Below, piece after piece: positions 45,375 to 56,598 of a DNA stretch of 64,000 bases; positions within the stretch are counted from its first letter, which is position 1; every line of letters starts with the position of its first letter. The notes below the pieces were generated by a model. It searched no databases, was not told the origin of the DNA, and saw nothing but the letters and a program-made list of their open reading frames with translations. This DNA is from Tetraselmis striata. Taxonomy: Eukaryota > Chlorophyta > Chlorodendrophyceae > Chlorodendrales > Chlorodendraceae. A program made the translations under genes and the position numbers. The stretch spans positions 1 through 64,000 of the forward strand of contig VCJN01002755.1 of NCBI GenBank assembly GCA_006384855.1, given 5' to 3'.

Positions 45375-45880
45375 AGTAGGAGCGCGAACCAACCAGTCTA
45401 TTAGGATGGAAGTTGGGCAATAAGGAATTGAACAGCAAATAGAAAATGCGTTGACAGTTTGGATTTTTTGAAGGAAAACTGACAGACACATATATTATCC
45501 TTGAGTCGTATTGCGAATCGATTTCGGAAAGCCTTAACTACATTGTTTGAGTTTGTATTGTCCATTAATTTAGGAAAACTATACATTTTCGTCTATATAA
45601 GCATACATTATGTAGGAAAAGTATACGTGCATTGTTTGAAGTTGGATAGCATTACAGGAATGCGGCCCGAGGCACAGCAATACTACGGGTATATGACGTT
45701 GATTATACGACATTCGGAACGCGATACGGGTAAATTAGGAGGATCATTCCGAGTAAAATATGGGAGAGTAGAATAATACCAGAATTGAATAATCAAAATA
45801 GGTGGAAAAACGCTAGAAGGGTGGGGAAACACGGCCAGGCACCGCCGTTTAAAATTTGTCACCTACGCGCTAGTACCTGA
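45375..45880 (+). repeat. Dispersed repeat copy B
   Basis: Shares the ordered blocks listed for 36790-37440, with about 75-85 percent identity by eye in the best blocks, and ends at the same GCTAGAAGGGTGG / CACGGCCAGGCACCGCCGTT segment. It is shorter than copy A by about 150 bp. Confidence 0.75.
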
Positions 45881-48199
45881 CAGGCTGACACTGCTTCTTG
45901 ATACAAAAATGCTCATGCACGTACCGTCGAAAGCGCTTGCTAGAAATTCCCGACAGCCGTCTAATTTGTGATGCGTCATCAGTCAATGCCTCCGGGCGAT
46001 AATTCCACTGCCCGTATATGCACCGGAGCCCAGACGGATAATACATAACTGCACAAGCGCGTTAGATCGCTATTTGGCTTTTGCGAACCCACGCTCTTCC
46101 GCTGATATGTGTGCCGGGACGCCGCTACTGTAGACACACTGCGTCATGTAAGATGCGAGCAAAAATGTGCGCGCGGCGTCGCCGGCCCAACAACGGATAA
46201 TAACATTTGAATATATATTTATTCGGAAGATGAAGCGGCAACCGTCGGTAGACACGATGCCGACTGTCTCGATCCCGGCAATCACCCCGCCGCGCACCGC
46301 CTTGAGCCGCAGGCCAGCCGCCACCGCTGTATCAAAAGCTGCAACGCCACAACGCCGTTTCGTCTATCCTCACAGTCCTTCCACCGTAGTTACAGTCGCA
46401 CGCCTGCTGCTGTCGCCTTACGAAGCCCGACGGCTTGCAAAATCGAGCAAGGAGACCACGCCGACGGTATGATGCTTCCGACGCGTGCGGTGGGGTAGGG
46501 GTTGCCGGGCAGCAAGAGTCCCGATCTGTCGGCGGGCGAATGGCAGGTGGTGGCGGAGCAGTTGGGCGACGGGCGACGCCGACGGTAGTAGCTGGCGCGG
46601 TGTGCTGTGGGGTGTGTGCCGGGCGGCGCGTGACCGTGTCGAAGGCGCGGATTCGGCAAGTAAGGGAGGGCGTCGGTTGGACCCGCGGGTCCTGGCAACG
46701 AGGGTGGCGCTGCTGTTGTGGGCGGCGGAAAACGTTGCGGCTTTGTCGGCTCTGGCTCGGTTGTAGTGCCAAGGGCCAAGGGTAGGTGTGCTCGCGTATG
46801 GGCGATGCGCCGCCTGCAATGCCGGGCGAATACTGCGGGCGGCGATGCGGACCATGCGGCGCAGGGGCGCGCCGCGCGCGGACCAATATTATTCATACCG
46901 TATTCAGATCCCGGAATGTCGTACGTGTCACCGCGGCAAGTGATGTGTGCAAAAGGAGCTGAAGGCATTCTTGGACCATGCCAACAACTCTCGGCTTCAT
47001 AATGAGGTTGGCACTCTACCCGTCATCAATAATTGGCAGTACGGGGATCACGAACACAATACTCGCCCGGCCGAAAAGGTTTCATGTACATTGGTAATGC
47101 ATTGGCACCGCTCAATCTTCGGTCGTCGTGCTGCGTCTTGGCTCCACCTGCCACCATCGCTGAAAATATCCCATAGGTAGTCGCGGCGCTGATCGCTCCA
47201 CCGCGCCGGTTGTGGCGGTCCGCCGGCCTCGGCCGCGGTCCATCGATGCTGCCTCCATCTCGCCCTTCTGAGCTCTTGCGGTAGGATCCCCAAGGGGGAT
47301 TGGAGGGGAAAAGGCGGCTATACCCCCCCCCCCCCCCCCCCCCACCCCCCCGCGTCCGCATGTCGTCGCTCCGTGGTCGGCAGGATGTCGGTCGCGCTCG
47401 CCCGCGCGCCGCTCTTCTCCGCAGCGCGCCTTGTCGCTGTAGCCCCCCATCCGGCGTCAGACCGAGCTGGCCGCCAGATGACTCATCCCGCTGCCTGTTG
47501 GCTGCGACTCCTTCAAGGCAGTCCTTCAAGGCACTCCTCGCCCCTGAGTCGCTGCCATGCTGCCCGCCCGGTCTCTCCGCCCAGAACGCCCGCCCCGCCT
47601 TCAAGTCCCGGGCCCCGGTCTCCTCGCGCTCGCCGCCCTCGCCCGTTCTCACGGGGCGGCCGAGGGTTTCCTGGGTGGTCCGAACAGGTCGGCCGGAGAG
47701 CGCCGCCGCGCTCCCGGTGTACTAGCCCGGGATTCGAGTGATTCACAGGTGAATCACATACGTGTTGGGGGTTACGCCGGATTTTCTGCGGGTCGGTCGC
47801 GGGTCGTACCGAGGTGAGAGAACTCGATTCTATTTCCGAACAGTCCTAGCGAGTAGGCTGCCCCTGTCCGAGTCATACAGACCCCCTCCGCACCCGTAGG
47901 TGCATCTAGGAGAGTCCGATGCAAGGCCGAGGTCGTACATGAATTATTTTTAGCAACCCCCGCCATACATGGGTGCTGCCCGGCGGCGCGAGCATGCGCT
48001 ACCGGGACTACAAGTACTATTTGAAAAGCTCCCCGTAGGGCTCCTTGGTCGTCGCATGATCCAAGGTCCCGCCACAACCGGCCACCCCGCTCAGCCCCTT
48101 GCCGCACCTAGCCGGGCACGGGACTGTGGGGTTACCCGCGCCCACCAGCACGTGGAGGTGGGGGTGGTGCCGCTGGGCCTTCCGCACCCATGACCTTCT
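45881..48199. other. Intergenic region, no supported gene
   Basis: It is GC-rich with overlapping multi-frame ORFs and a poly-C tract at about 47323-47350. A plus-strand stretch at about 46947-47040 (KELKAFLDHANNSRLHNEVG) reads like coding sequence but has no start, splice partner or continuation that I can support. Confidence 0.5.
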
Positions 48200-48958
48200 G
48201 CTCCTGGTGGGCCGCTGCCTGGCGGCGGGCGCCCGTGACCGGGAGCTATGATTCCCGGAGCTTGAAGAGCACGATGCTGAGTTCAAGACAACGAATGCGT
48301 TATGGGGTCAAGACGCCAAGTACACTACTATGCCCCGGGCCACGGCTGTGAATCGGTTTGAGGGCTACCCAGTGGGCGACATGCAATGGGGGTTGGCAGT
48401 GCGGGACGCGGCGTGGTACATCACGGCATCGGGACAGAAGGGCCCACTTCGAGACATAATGGATATGTCGGAGTACACGGGCATGGTCTTCGGCACGGTG
48501 GGGCGGTGGCGGGTGAGGTGAGCAAGGGGATGCGCCGCACTGTTCGCGCTGTAGGGGATCGGGGATGCTTGGCCGCGTATCGGGGCGTCCTCTCATCGCG
48601 GGCGGGGCACTCGGTGCACCACCCGGGCTCACCAGGAGGCCTTACACGCAAGATATTTCCTCTGTGTCATGAGTTTGGTGGCGGCTCGAGATGATGAGGC
48701 GTGTCCGCTGCCTCATCAGACGGATCACAGATTCGTCCGCCATCCCGTTCATGAAGCCGCATCAACGCGTCCGTGGATCACCTTGCTCGCACACACGTGC
48801 ACGCGTGGCCCGGACTTTGAACCGGGCGCGCATCATTCACTCATCCATCCCGCCTCATGCTGGAGGCGGGCCGCTTTTAAGCGGCTTGCTGTGTTCATCT
48901 TTAAGTACTGCCTTTAGCGGTGGATTTTTTGCTGGCCATTTTTAAATTCACAGCAGTA
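48200..48958 (+). mobile_element. Second copy of the 8580-type element (partial)
   Basis: The right end matches the 9560-9818 arm: CCTCATCAGACGG, ATTCGTCCGCCATCCCGTTC, CACACGTGCACGCGTGGCCC, GGGCCGCTTTTAAGCGGCTT and a terminal TTCACAGCAGTA at 48947-48958. The interior at 48283-48510 encodes, on the plus strand, EFKTTNALWGQDAKYTTMPR, ATAVNRFEGYPVGDMQWGLA, VRDAAWYITASGQKGPLRD and IMDMSEYTGMVFGT, homologous to the minus-strand text of the first element. I could not find the left terminal arm, so this copy looks truncated. Confidence 0.65.
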
Positions 48959-49211
48959 CCTGGGGCGGTACCGCACCTATAACTGCTTCAAAAGTAATTA
49001 ATAAAGGAGTTCATAATCACTAATCGTCCCCCATGCGGAAATATTTTTAGGTTCTCCTACAAACCCCAATACAGTGGCTTACCGCGCGACCCGCACCCCG
49101 ACAAAAAGGCGATGTACTCGCCCCGCCCGGGCGGAAATTCCCCGCGTAGGGGCCCGCTAGGCACAGCCCAATGGCAAGATATGGGAGCGTATGATGGCCA
49201 GCCCGACCACA

Positions 49212-50257
49212 TAGCGAGCAATTCCCCTATTATGGGGCACCCAAATTATGGGGCACCCTCTCGGGGCAAGGCCAGCCATAGCCAGTAGGATTGCAGGAAT
49301 GGGGGTGGGCTTCTCACCAGCCCTAGACCTATCTGTCTGCTAGGTTTTCCCAAGCGGGCGGTGCGCGCATGCCTCGTATGTGAGAGCTGTGACCGGGATA
49401 CAGTAGTAGTGGAGGTGGGTCAGCTCGGAAAATGTGAAATTTCAAACTTCGAATCTTCACCCGCAACACGTGGCCGCTCTCTGCCAGCCGACGACACCTC
49501 CTCTCGTAACCTGGCTCGCCACCAGGGCCAGCTGTGACGTGACATACCTAGCAGGGATGATGGTGTGAAGGGCTGCTGTGTTGGTCTGTCGCGGGGGCGG
49601 TCGGTGGGCGTGCGTGCGTGCGTGTGCGAGCAGGAGCGATCTTGGCGAGTCGGCTCGGGAAAAAAAAGGCGGCGCGCCTTCTCCCCGCGACGCAGAGCAC
49701 ATTGCCAATCAGGCTATGGCCAGGGCCGTTGCTGCAGCCAGCGCCGCGGCGGAGGCTCTACAGGCTGGGCCTGGCGCGCCCGAGACGCCAGCAGAGTCGC
49801 AGGCAGTGGGCGCCCCCCGGACCGACCCGACCTCGACCGCGATGGCGCTCCAGATCCTCGCCATGGCGCAGGGCTCGCCACCACTCCGGCAGCCTCTAGC
49901 CCCTCTAGACACCAACGTGGGCAGATAGGGGGCGGGGGGGGGGCGTCTTTAGGCTCGTGGCCGGGCGTGGTTGTGACGTCGCCGCGCATGTGTCCCTAGG
50001 TGATGGTGCGCGGCAGGCCCGCCGCGCGGGGTGCCCCATAATTTGAAAACTCCGATTTTCTAAAAAGGCCCGACCTCCACCCTCTAAACCCGGCACTTCT
50101 ATGCCTAAACTTTGTCAAACTGAGTCATAGAACAGGCCACAGACAGCCAACAGCACCCGGAATGGGATGCAAAAGACGGGGATGGCATGCAGTAATGTGG
50201 CGATTCGGGAGATTAGGTTAAACAGAAAGGTGCCCCATAATTGGGTAATTGCTCGCT
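49212..50257. mobile_element. Inverted-repeat element, 1.05 kb, unrelated to the 8580 family
   Basis: The left arm AGCGAGCAATTCCCCTATTA plus TGGGGCAC (49213-49240) is mirrored at the right by GTGCCCCATAATTGGGTAAT plus TGCTCGCT (50230-50257). Extra internal copies of the AATTATGGGGCACC block lie just inside each arm (49243-49257 and, inverted, about 50030-50044). The interior carries an Ala-rich open stretch (AEHIANQAMARAVAAASAAA and MALQILAMAQGSPPLRQPL, ending at 49928) of unknown family. The architecture suggests a non-autonomous DNA transposon. Confidence 0.65.
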
Positions 50258-50506
50258 ACCAGAGAATATGTTAAAAGCCCTGCTGATGTAAAAAATATAA
50301 CCCCCATCGCTGCCAGCTAGCGACTATAAGTAACATCAGAAGTAACCCGGCGAGTTACCCGGCATGCTAATAATCACGACGATAACAGTACGATAAAAGT
50401 AAAGTATTATCCGACAAACTAGGACGTACCGGGATGGACTAGTATGTACTGCTGCTCGTGCTGTAGTATAACTAGTAATAAAAATATATAACACAGGTAC
50501 ATAAGG

Positions 50507-50510
<4 letters not shown>

Positions 50511-50575
<65 letters not shown>
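50511..50575. repeat. (TA)n microsatellite
   Basis: About 64 bases of uninterrupted TA dinucleotide, followed by ATGTCG. It lies roughly 280 bp upstream of the RNase T2 start codon. Confidence 0.95.
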
Positions 50576-50578
<3 letters not shown>

Positions 50579-50850
50579 GTATCGGCAGCGCCGCGCGAGG
50601 GTCGCCGCCGCCGACAACGATTGACCGAACGATCCTGATGCGACAGCAGCGTTTCGTTGCCGTCGCGCCCCCGTCGCGCCTGTTAATATCGGCCTGCGCG
50701 CGCTCGTACGGGTAGGTGGTCCGTAGCAACGCCAGCGCATGCCGACGTCAGGATTGGACAGCGCACACTTCACGCCGAGCTATCACAACCTGCTCGAGTA
50801 CACACGACAGCATAAAAGGACCAGCGTCTGCTTTGTCCCGGTGCTCCGCG

Positions 50851-52868
50851 ATGGGCTCCTCCGCCCTTATTGCCCCTGTGCTCCTCCTGCTGCTGGGTCC
50901 GGCCATAGCGCTGGCCGCCCGCGAACACCCGGCCGTGGGGACCGATCGCCTCCACCCGGAAGCTGTCTCCGAGCTGCCAGTGGACCGCCGCGGCGTCGAA
51001 GGCCACGCACTAGGTCCTCTCCGCATGATAACGAAGCCCGTCTTCGATTACTTCTACTTTGTCAGGCAAGCTATAGCCCCGCTCGCTTTTAGTGGGAGAG
51101 GACGTGTGCCACTCGAGGTTTGGACTGTGGGGCGGACGTGCGGGCAACCACGTGTCGTCGCTCTGTGGGGAAGCACTTACGTACGCGATGCCAGTCATGG
51201 GATGCAATAGCGTGCATGTTTCGGGCGCACCTCCATCGGGCCCTCGAGCGATGGCGTTCCAGGCAGCCACCCCCCCCCCGCTATCGCGCAGTGGACGGAG
51301 TGACAGCAGTGGTGGGATGGGGTGCCAGTGACAAAGCTCGGAGGCCTGATTGCTGTTGCGCTGGTTGGATGCGCCGCAGGGAGTGGGGCGCGACGTACTG
51401 CGAGCATGGTACCTGCTCGAAGACGCCGCCGTGAGCATCCCCGCCCTCGCGCGTGTTTGGGTGATGGGGCGGCTGGCCCTCTTCATCTCAAGTGGGTGGA
51501 TAGGGCACGCGGCATGTTTCCCGCGTGGGCCCCTTACCGCGACAAGCCCCTTGATTGTCCCCCAATGCGCTCCTCACAGAAAGAAGTTTACCATCCATGG
51601 CCTGTGGCCCGAGTACCTCGCCGGCGGCTGGCCGGAGTTCTGCCCCAGCAAAGCCAGAGTCCCCCATTTTGACCCGGACGCCGTGGCGGACCTTGTGCCG
51701 GAGATGCAGTCAGAGTGGCCGGCTCTGGTGATGGCCGACGGTGTGTTTTGGGAGCACGAGTGGCAGCGGCACGGCAGCTGCGCGCTGTCGTTGTTTGGCG
51801 GGGAGCGCGCGTATTTCAGCTCCACGTTGGAGCTGCACAAGAAGTATGACATTGCGGTAAGTGGGCGGGCCACGGAAGGGGCCTGCCGTGAATGCCATCA
51901 ACCGATCCCGTCAGTCTTTTTCAATAGGGCAAATTAGGGTAAATGTGGTATGATAGGGTTAGCGTTTATACTATACGTTTATGCGAGACTCAAAAACGCG
52001 ATTTAAATACTAGATGACAGCGCTTGTGCTGTGGGGACTCATTGGCAGACTATCAGGGTGGCAGTGGGTGTGTACACATTACCATCCGGGGAAGCCCCCC
52101 CCCGCCCCCCCCCCCCCCCCCCCCCCCCCCCCCCTTCACCCTGTTACCCCTTCCCTTTTGGCCATTGCGGCAGTGCATTGCGGCTGCGGCATGCGTCTTG
52201 GCCAAAAACTTACCTAGGTCTTGATGTTGCATGCAAGAGGCCTCGCCGATTGCATAGTATAGGACATGGCAAACCAAACAAAAGGATGGCAGTGAAGGGG
52301 CTCGGAGGCAGCCACCCCAAACCGCAGATACCTCATTGCTCATTGTTGCCCGCCTGGGCTAGTCGTCGGTGGTGTCAGCGCTCACCTGGAACCAGCGCTG
52401 TTGTGCATGCCGCTGCCGCGCAGCTCTCGATGTCGAAGAAGCCTTGGCATGCGGCGCGGCCATGATTTTGACACACCTTCCTTTCCCGGCAGGCGGCACT
52501 CCGCGAGGCGGGTGTCAAGCCCTCTATTCTCTTTCGCCAGTACCACACGAAGGATGTCATGGGGGCGCTCGAGTTGGGCTTCGGTCACAAGCCGCAACTG
52601 CACTGCGTTGGGGACGAGCTTAACGAGGCAAGTCAGGCCGCCCAGTGGACCCCCCCCCCCCCCCCCCCCCCCCCGCGCCCTTTATCCCCCTCCGTACCTC
52701 CTCACATTGCTACTATCATGGCATGATGTCCTCCCACTGGGCGCAGCTATGCTGAGCGACACATATGCCCAGGTCTGGATGTGCATTGACAAGGACTTGC
52801 GCCCCATGAGCTGCCCAAGCGAGGGCCCCTTCGCCTGCACAGGCAAGATTCGTATTCCTGGCACTTAG
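50851..52868 (+). CDS. Secreted T2-family ribonuclease
   Basis: There are five exons: 50851-51065, 51380-51430, 51580-51856, 52493-52631 and 52747-52868. All phases agree, giving 267 residues. ATG 50851 opens a clear signal peptide (LIAPVLLLLLGPAIALA). RNase T2 features follow: FDYFYFVREWGATYC, formed across intron 1; the catalytic CAS I block FTIHGLWPEY; PEFCP; and CAS II FWEHEWQRHGSCA, with both catalytic His residues and the Glu present. Paired Cys residues occur through the C-terminal half (HCVGDEL, VWMCIDKDLRPMSC, FACTG). The enzyme cleaves single-stranded RNA via 2',3'-cyclic phosphates in vacuole/lysosome or outside the cell. Intron 1 uses a GC donor (CAG|GCAAGC); the alternative GT three bases earlier destroys the conserved WxxxYC block. 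Introns 3 and 4 contain poly-C tracts of 20-30 bases. Confidence 0.93.
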
Positions 52869-54965
52869 TATTGTAGCTTGGCTACATGTTTCCTTGAGTT
52901 ATTGAGCAGGCATGGGGGAAGGAGGGGAGATGGGGGGCTTCAGCCCTTTCCAAGACCTCATTGAGACCCCAAGCAACAGAGATCGTTGTGATAATACGAT
53001 CACAGGCCGTGCAGGTCCCCAGAGAGCTTTATCTCAAACTTCCCAGGTAGCATGCACCCCAGTGCACAATCAAAGGCACTGTCATGTAGGTTCAGGGCGC
53101 TGCCGGAATTAGCGTAAACCTAGCCACATGCTGGCCGATGTCAACTCTAAACCGTACAGAAGGCTGGGCAGCATTGCTTGAGCAAAAGCCGGTGGCCTGG
53201 CCGGATCTTTGCTGGTAATGGAGTCTTCGAGCCTCCGGCAAGACGACGCGGCTGAGGCACTGAAGCACTAAGGCAAAAGGATCGCTAGTCACACATGGCA
53301 ATGAACGAGCCGATAAGCAAAACGGATCAGCCAGGGGAGATCACGGCAACGCGTAGAGCGACAGCCATCGCAGAATACGTTCCGGAATTCGCCGGGTACT
53401 TTCTGGTACTTGAAGGGGACCCGGCCGTCTGCTGGCGACAATGCACTACAGAAATACAAGGACAGGTTTGCGGTGAAGGTCCGAGACATACTCGGGCCTG
53501 GACCCCCTGGCTCACTTCAGTCCCTGACTGGGTACGCATCGCAATGTTATGCGTTGACACAGGTTCTCGATGACCGGAAACAGTGAGGAGGCATTCACCC
53601 GCTGTCTCGTGGGTTTGTCTTCATGACGGTTTATACGGCGATTGCGACCGAATGAAGATTCTGTGTAGGCCAATACCCCTATAGTACAGCAAACCTTTGC
53701 AAAATCAGCAGACGGTGGTTGTGCCCATTCATTTCACCTTGCTACTGTTGTATACCTGGGCGCTGAACTGTACTACAATTATTATGTGTAAAGTATTGGA
53801 TATACTGTACGTGGCTCTGCGCTATACCAGTACTTGCCAGCAGGCTGGATGACTTATCACCTCAAGGCAGTAGCGGCAGACCAAAGCGGCAGCAGGCTGC
53901 TACTGGACAGCCTCCTGTAGATATATGGATGGCTTCCTGTGGTACAGGGCAGCCGTTCTTATACTATCATTAGCATAGCTATGCACACTATTACTTCTAT
54001 ATGGCGGAGCTTATTGGACATTTAATGATGTGAATACATATTGACACCTTTGCGGCACTGACAGCGTGAACTGCCGCAGGGTTTGGAGGCCAGCAACCGC
54101 GTGATAGATATGGTTTCGGAGCAGTCAATCTCGCATACCACAAACAATAGAGCGCCATAGCCATCGGTACGATCGCATAGTTACATATTGCACCTAGTCG
54201 CTCCATCTCGCCAGCTAATCTGGCGGTACAGGCGACCGCCGCAAACTTTGTCCTCTTTTTCCACTATCACAATATCTGTAGCAGGTATCCTGACTTGTAT
54301 ACTTGGGCGTTCAAATAATAGGCAGAGGCGCCGCTTTTGAAAATTTATTTGTAGTTCAATGGGGGTGCCTGGACGCCCTGAGCAGTCCCTCACCATGCCA
54401 GTACTAACTGCCCGGCTCTAGACGCAATGGCCTCCGCCGCCAGACATGACTGGGTTGCCTGCCAGTCGGAATCACGGGAACCAGCACCTGATGTAAGCCG
54501 CGCTGGAAGGCAGCGGCCAAAGGTGTTCTGGGTGGGACAGGCCTGGCTCCTGCGCCAGGTTAAAACTACGAGTGGGTGACTGTCCTGGCCTGGCATGTGG
54601 TTAGGTTGGCAGTGCAGCAGAGGTCCCTCGTGGCCTCATGCAGTGCTGGACGCAATCGGCGGTCGGATTGTGGCTGTGGATGAAATGCACCGCATGATGC
54701 CCCGGATCAGATTGTGGCGGCAGCTGTTGGGAAGCTTCCCGGGGCATTACTCAGGGAGGCGCCTTCCACGGTGTTTGTATTGAAGTGATTGTTGATGGTG
54801 TTGTAGTGTTTACCGTATTTCTTCGGGCAGCCCCTGGATACAGTTGTTTCTAAAGTAACAGGAAGGTATACATAATTCGCCGCAGGTCGTGTTGTTTGTT
54901 ATTGATGTCGCCATGCCGCCATTGCTCTATCATCAGCACAGCACTTTTCGCCGCTATCTGCGTCA
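52869..54965. other. Intergenic region between convergent RNase T2 and carrier genes
   Basis: I see no supported gene. One copy of the GCTCCGAAACC motif occurs in reverse at 54112-54122. ORFs are short and not splice-linked. Confidence 0.55.
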
Positions 54966-56598
54966 TCATGTCGCCGGCAGCGCGCGCTGCAGGAAGACGC
55001 CCAGCCAGAGCGACAGCGGCAGCATCATGAGAGTGTACTGCGCGAGTAACAGGCGCGCGAGGGATGTGGCGTCATCGCCGCCGCCGTCCCCCTGCTGCCG
55101 GCCGACCTGCGCCAGCAGCACCAGCACCTGCGCGCTCGGCATCGCGGTCTCAAGCAGAAAGAGCAGGTGCGCGGTGGGGTCGTCCACGCCCCACCAGGGC
55201 TGCACCCACGCCCACTCCACCGCGGTCGAGCCCACCGCGGGGAGCAGGAGTCCGCGCACCACCAGGGTAACCCCCAGCAGCCGCGCGTCCAGGGCGTCCA
55301 GGGCGGCCCGCAGCCCCCCGGCGGGTGGGTTGGGGGCTTCTGGCTCGTCGCCCGGCGCGGGCGCGCCCAGCAGCGAGAGGCTCAGCACGGCGGCCAGCGC
55401 GGGCTGCGCGCCCTGCCCGAGGAGCACAAGCGCGCTGTGCAGCGGGAAGGCGGGCGAGGTGGGGCCGGGATCAGCGCCCAGGCCCAGCGCCCCCAGGGCG
55501 GCGCCGGCGAGGGAGCCCAGAGAGGGTGGCGACGCCAGGCGGGCCAGCACACCGGGCGAGTCGGCAGGCTCGTCGCTGGGATCGCCGGGCTTCTGACCCC
55601 CTTGCAGGAAGGCATAGCCCCCCGTCCAGAGGGCCACCCCCCAGGCCAGCTGGTACAGGGCCAGGTAGCCGACATACGCATCGTACGAGTCGCCCAGGCT
55701 GGGCACGGTGGCCAGAAGGGAGGAGCCGAGCACCAGCGGCAGTGTGGTCGCGTTGCCAAAGGCGCACGCCACGACGGCGGTTCGGAAGCGCCGCGGCTGT
55801 GTCGCCAGCCCGGCAGCCCAGGCGACGCCCGCGCCTAAGAGGCCGCCTAGCAAGACCTGTGAACATGGGGTGTGAAACGACTGTTATTGGTGGGGCTTGT
55901 GTTGGAGTGTGCTAGTATGCAGGAAGGGGGGGCGCCGAGAGACGTAAGAAATAAACATTTAGTACGACTATCTCATCCGTATACAAAATTTATGTCAGAC
56001 CGCATAAGGATTTGCAGTTGCCGCCTAAGTAGCTACTACAGACCTGAGCAGCCCCAGGAACATGTGAGACATCCGCCCCTGTACTCCTTCTACTCTACAC
56101 CTGTTAAGTAGAGAGTTGCGTTGATTTGCGTTGATTTGAGAGCCGGGCTTAGCAAGTTGCGGTGCCGCGCACCTGCGCACCAGCGCAGCCGCCGAGCAAC
56201 CAGAGGGCCCGTGCCGATGGCGCCCCCGATACCACGCGCGCCGTATCCACCAGCAGGAGTGCCGGAAAGAGAAGATTGAAAGCCGCGGAGGAGAGGCCGC
56301 GCACGGCGGTGTCCTGATCCGCGCGTGGGATGGCCAGGAGTGGGAGCGCCAGCGTGGCGCCGAGAGTGGCGAAGTTCGCCAGCAGCGGGAAGGACGGCGC
56401 CCCGGAAGCCTCCGAAACCTCAAGCAGCGCGCGGGGACATGGTGGCGATCGGCACCTGTGACCTGACGGGCCATGTGATCTCGAGAATGAGACTTGCAAG
56501 ACCTTGGGCAGTCCTGCACCGCGAAGGGTACACTGCGACGGGGACTGTCGCAGCCCCGTGGGCGAGCCAGAGTTCACGACGCCCTGCCGGGGCGTCAT
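54966..56598 (-). CDS. PIN-LIKES / auxin-efflux-carrier family membrane transporter
   Basis: Two exons, 56598-56173 and 55856-54966, join in phase at CAG|GTGCGC, giving about 438 residues. The membrane carrier (Mem_trans) pattern is clear: N-terminal helices (LLANFATLGATLALPLLAIP, SSAAFNLLFPALLLVDTARV), the family signature ACAFGNATTLPLVLGSSLLA, a hydrophilic central loop with SDEPADSPG, then C-terminal helices including LLPAVGSTAVEW, LLETAMPSAQVLVLLAQVG and LMMLPLSLWLGVFLQ. About ten helices are predicted by eye. PILS members sit in the ER membrane and influence intracellular auxin; algal substrates are not established. The first 45 residues from ATG 56598 do not look like the family's usual hydrophobic start, so the true first exon may lie upstream with an acceptor near 56425. 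Confidence 0.85.

Noticed and set aside
50851..52868. RNase T2 as part of an S-RNase-like incompatibility locus together with the HET gene
   Set aside because: The genes are about 38 kb apart with unrelated genes between them, and T2 RNases are common housekeeping enzymes; nothing in the sequence links them.
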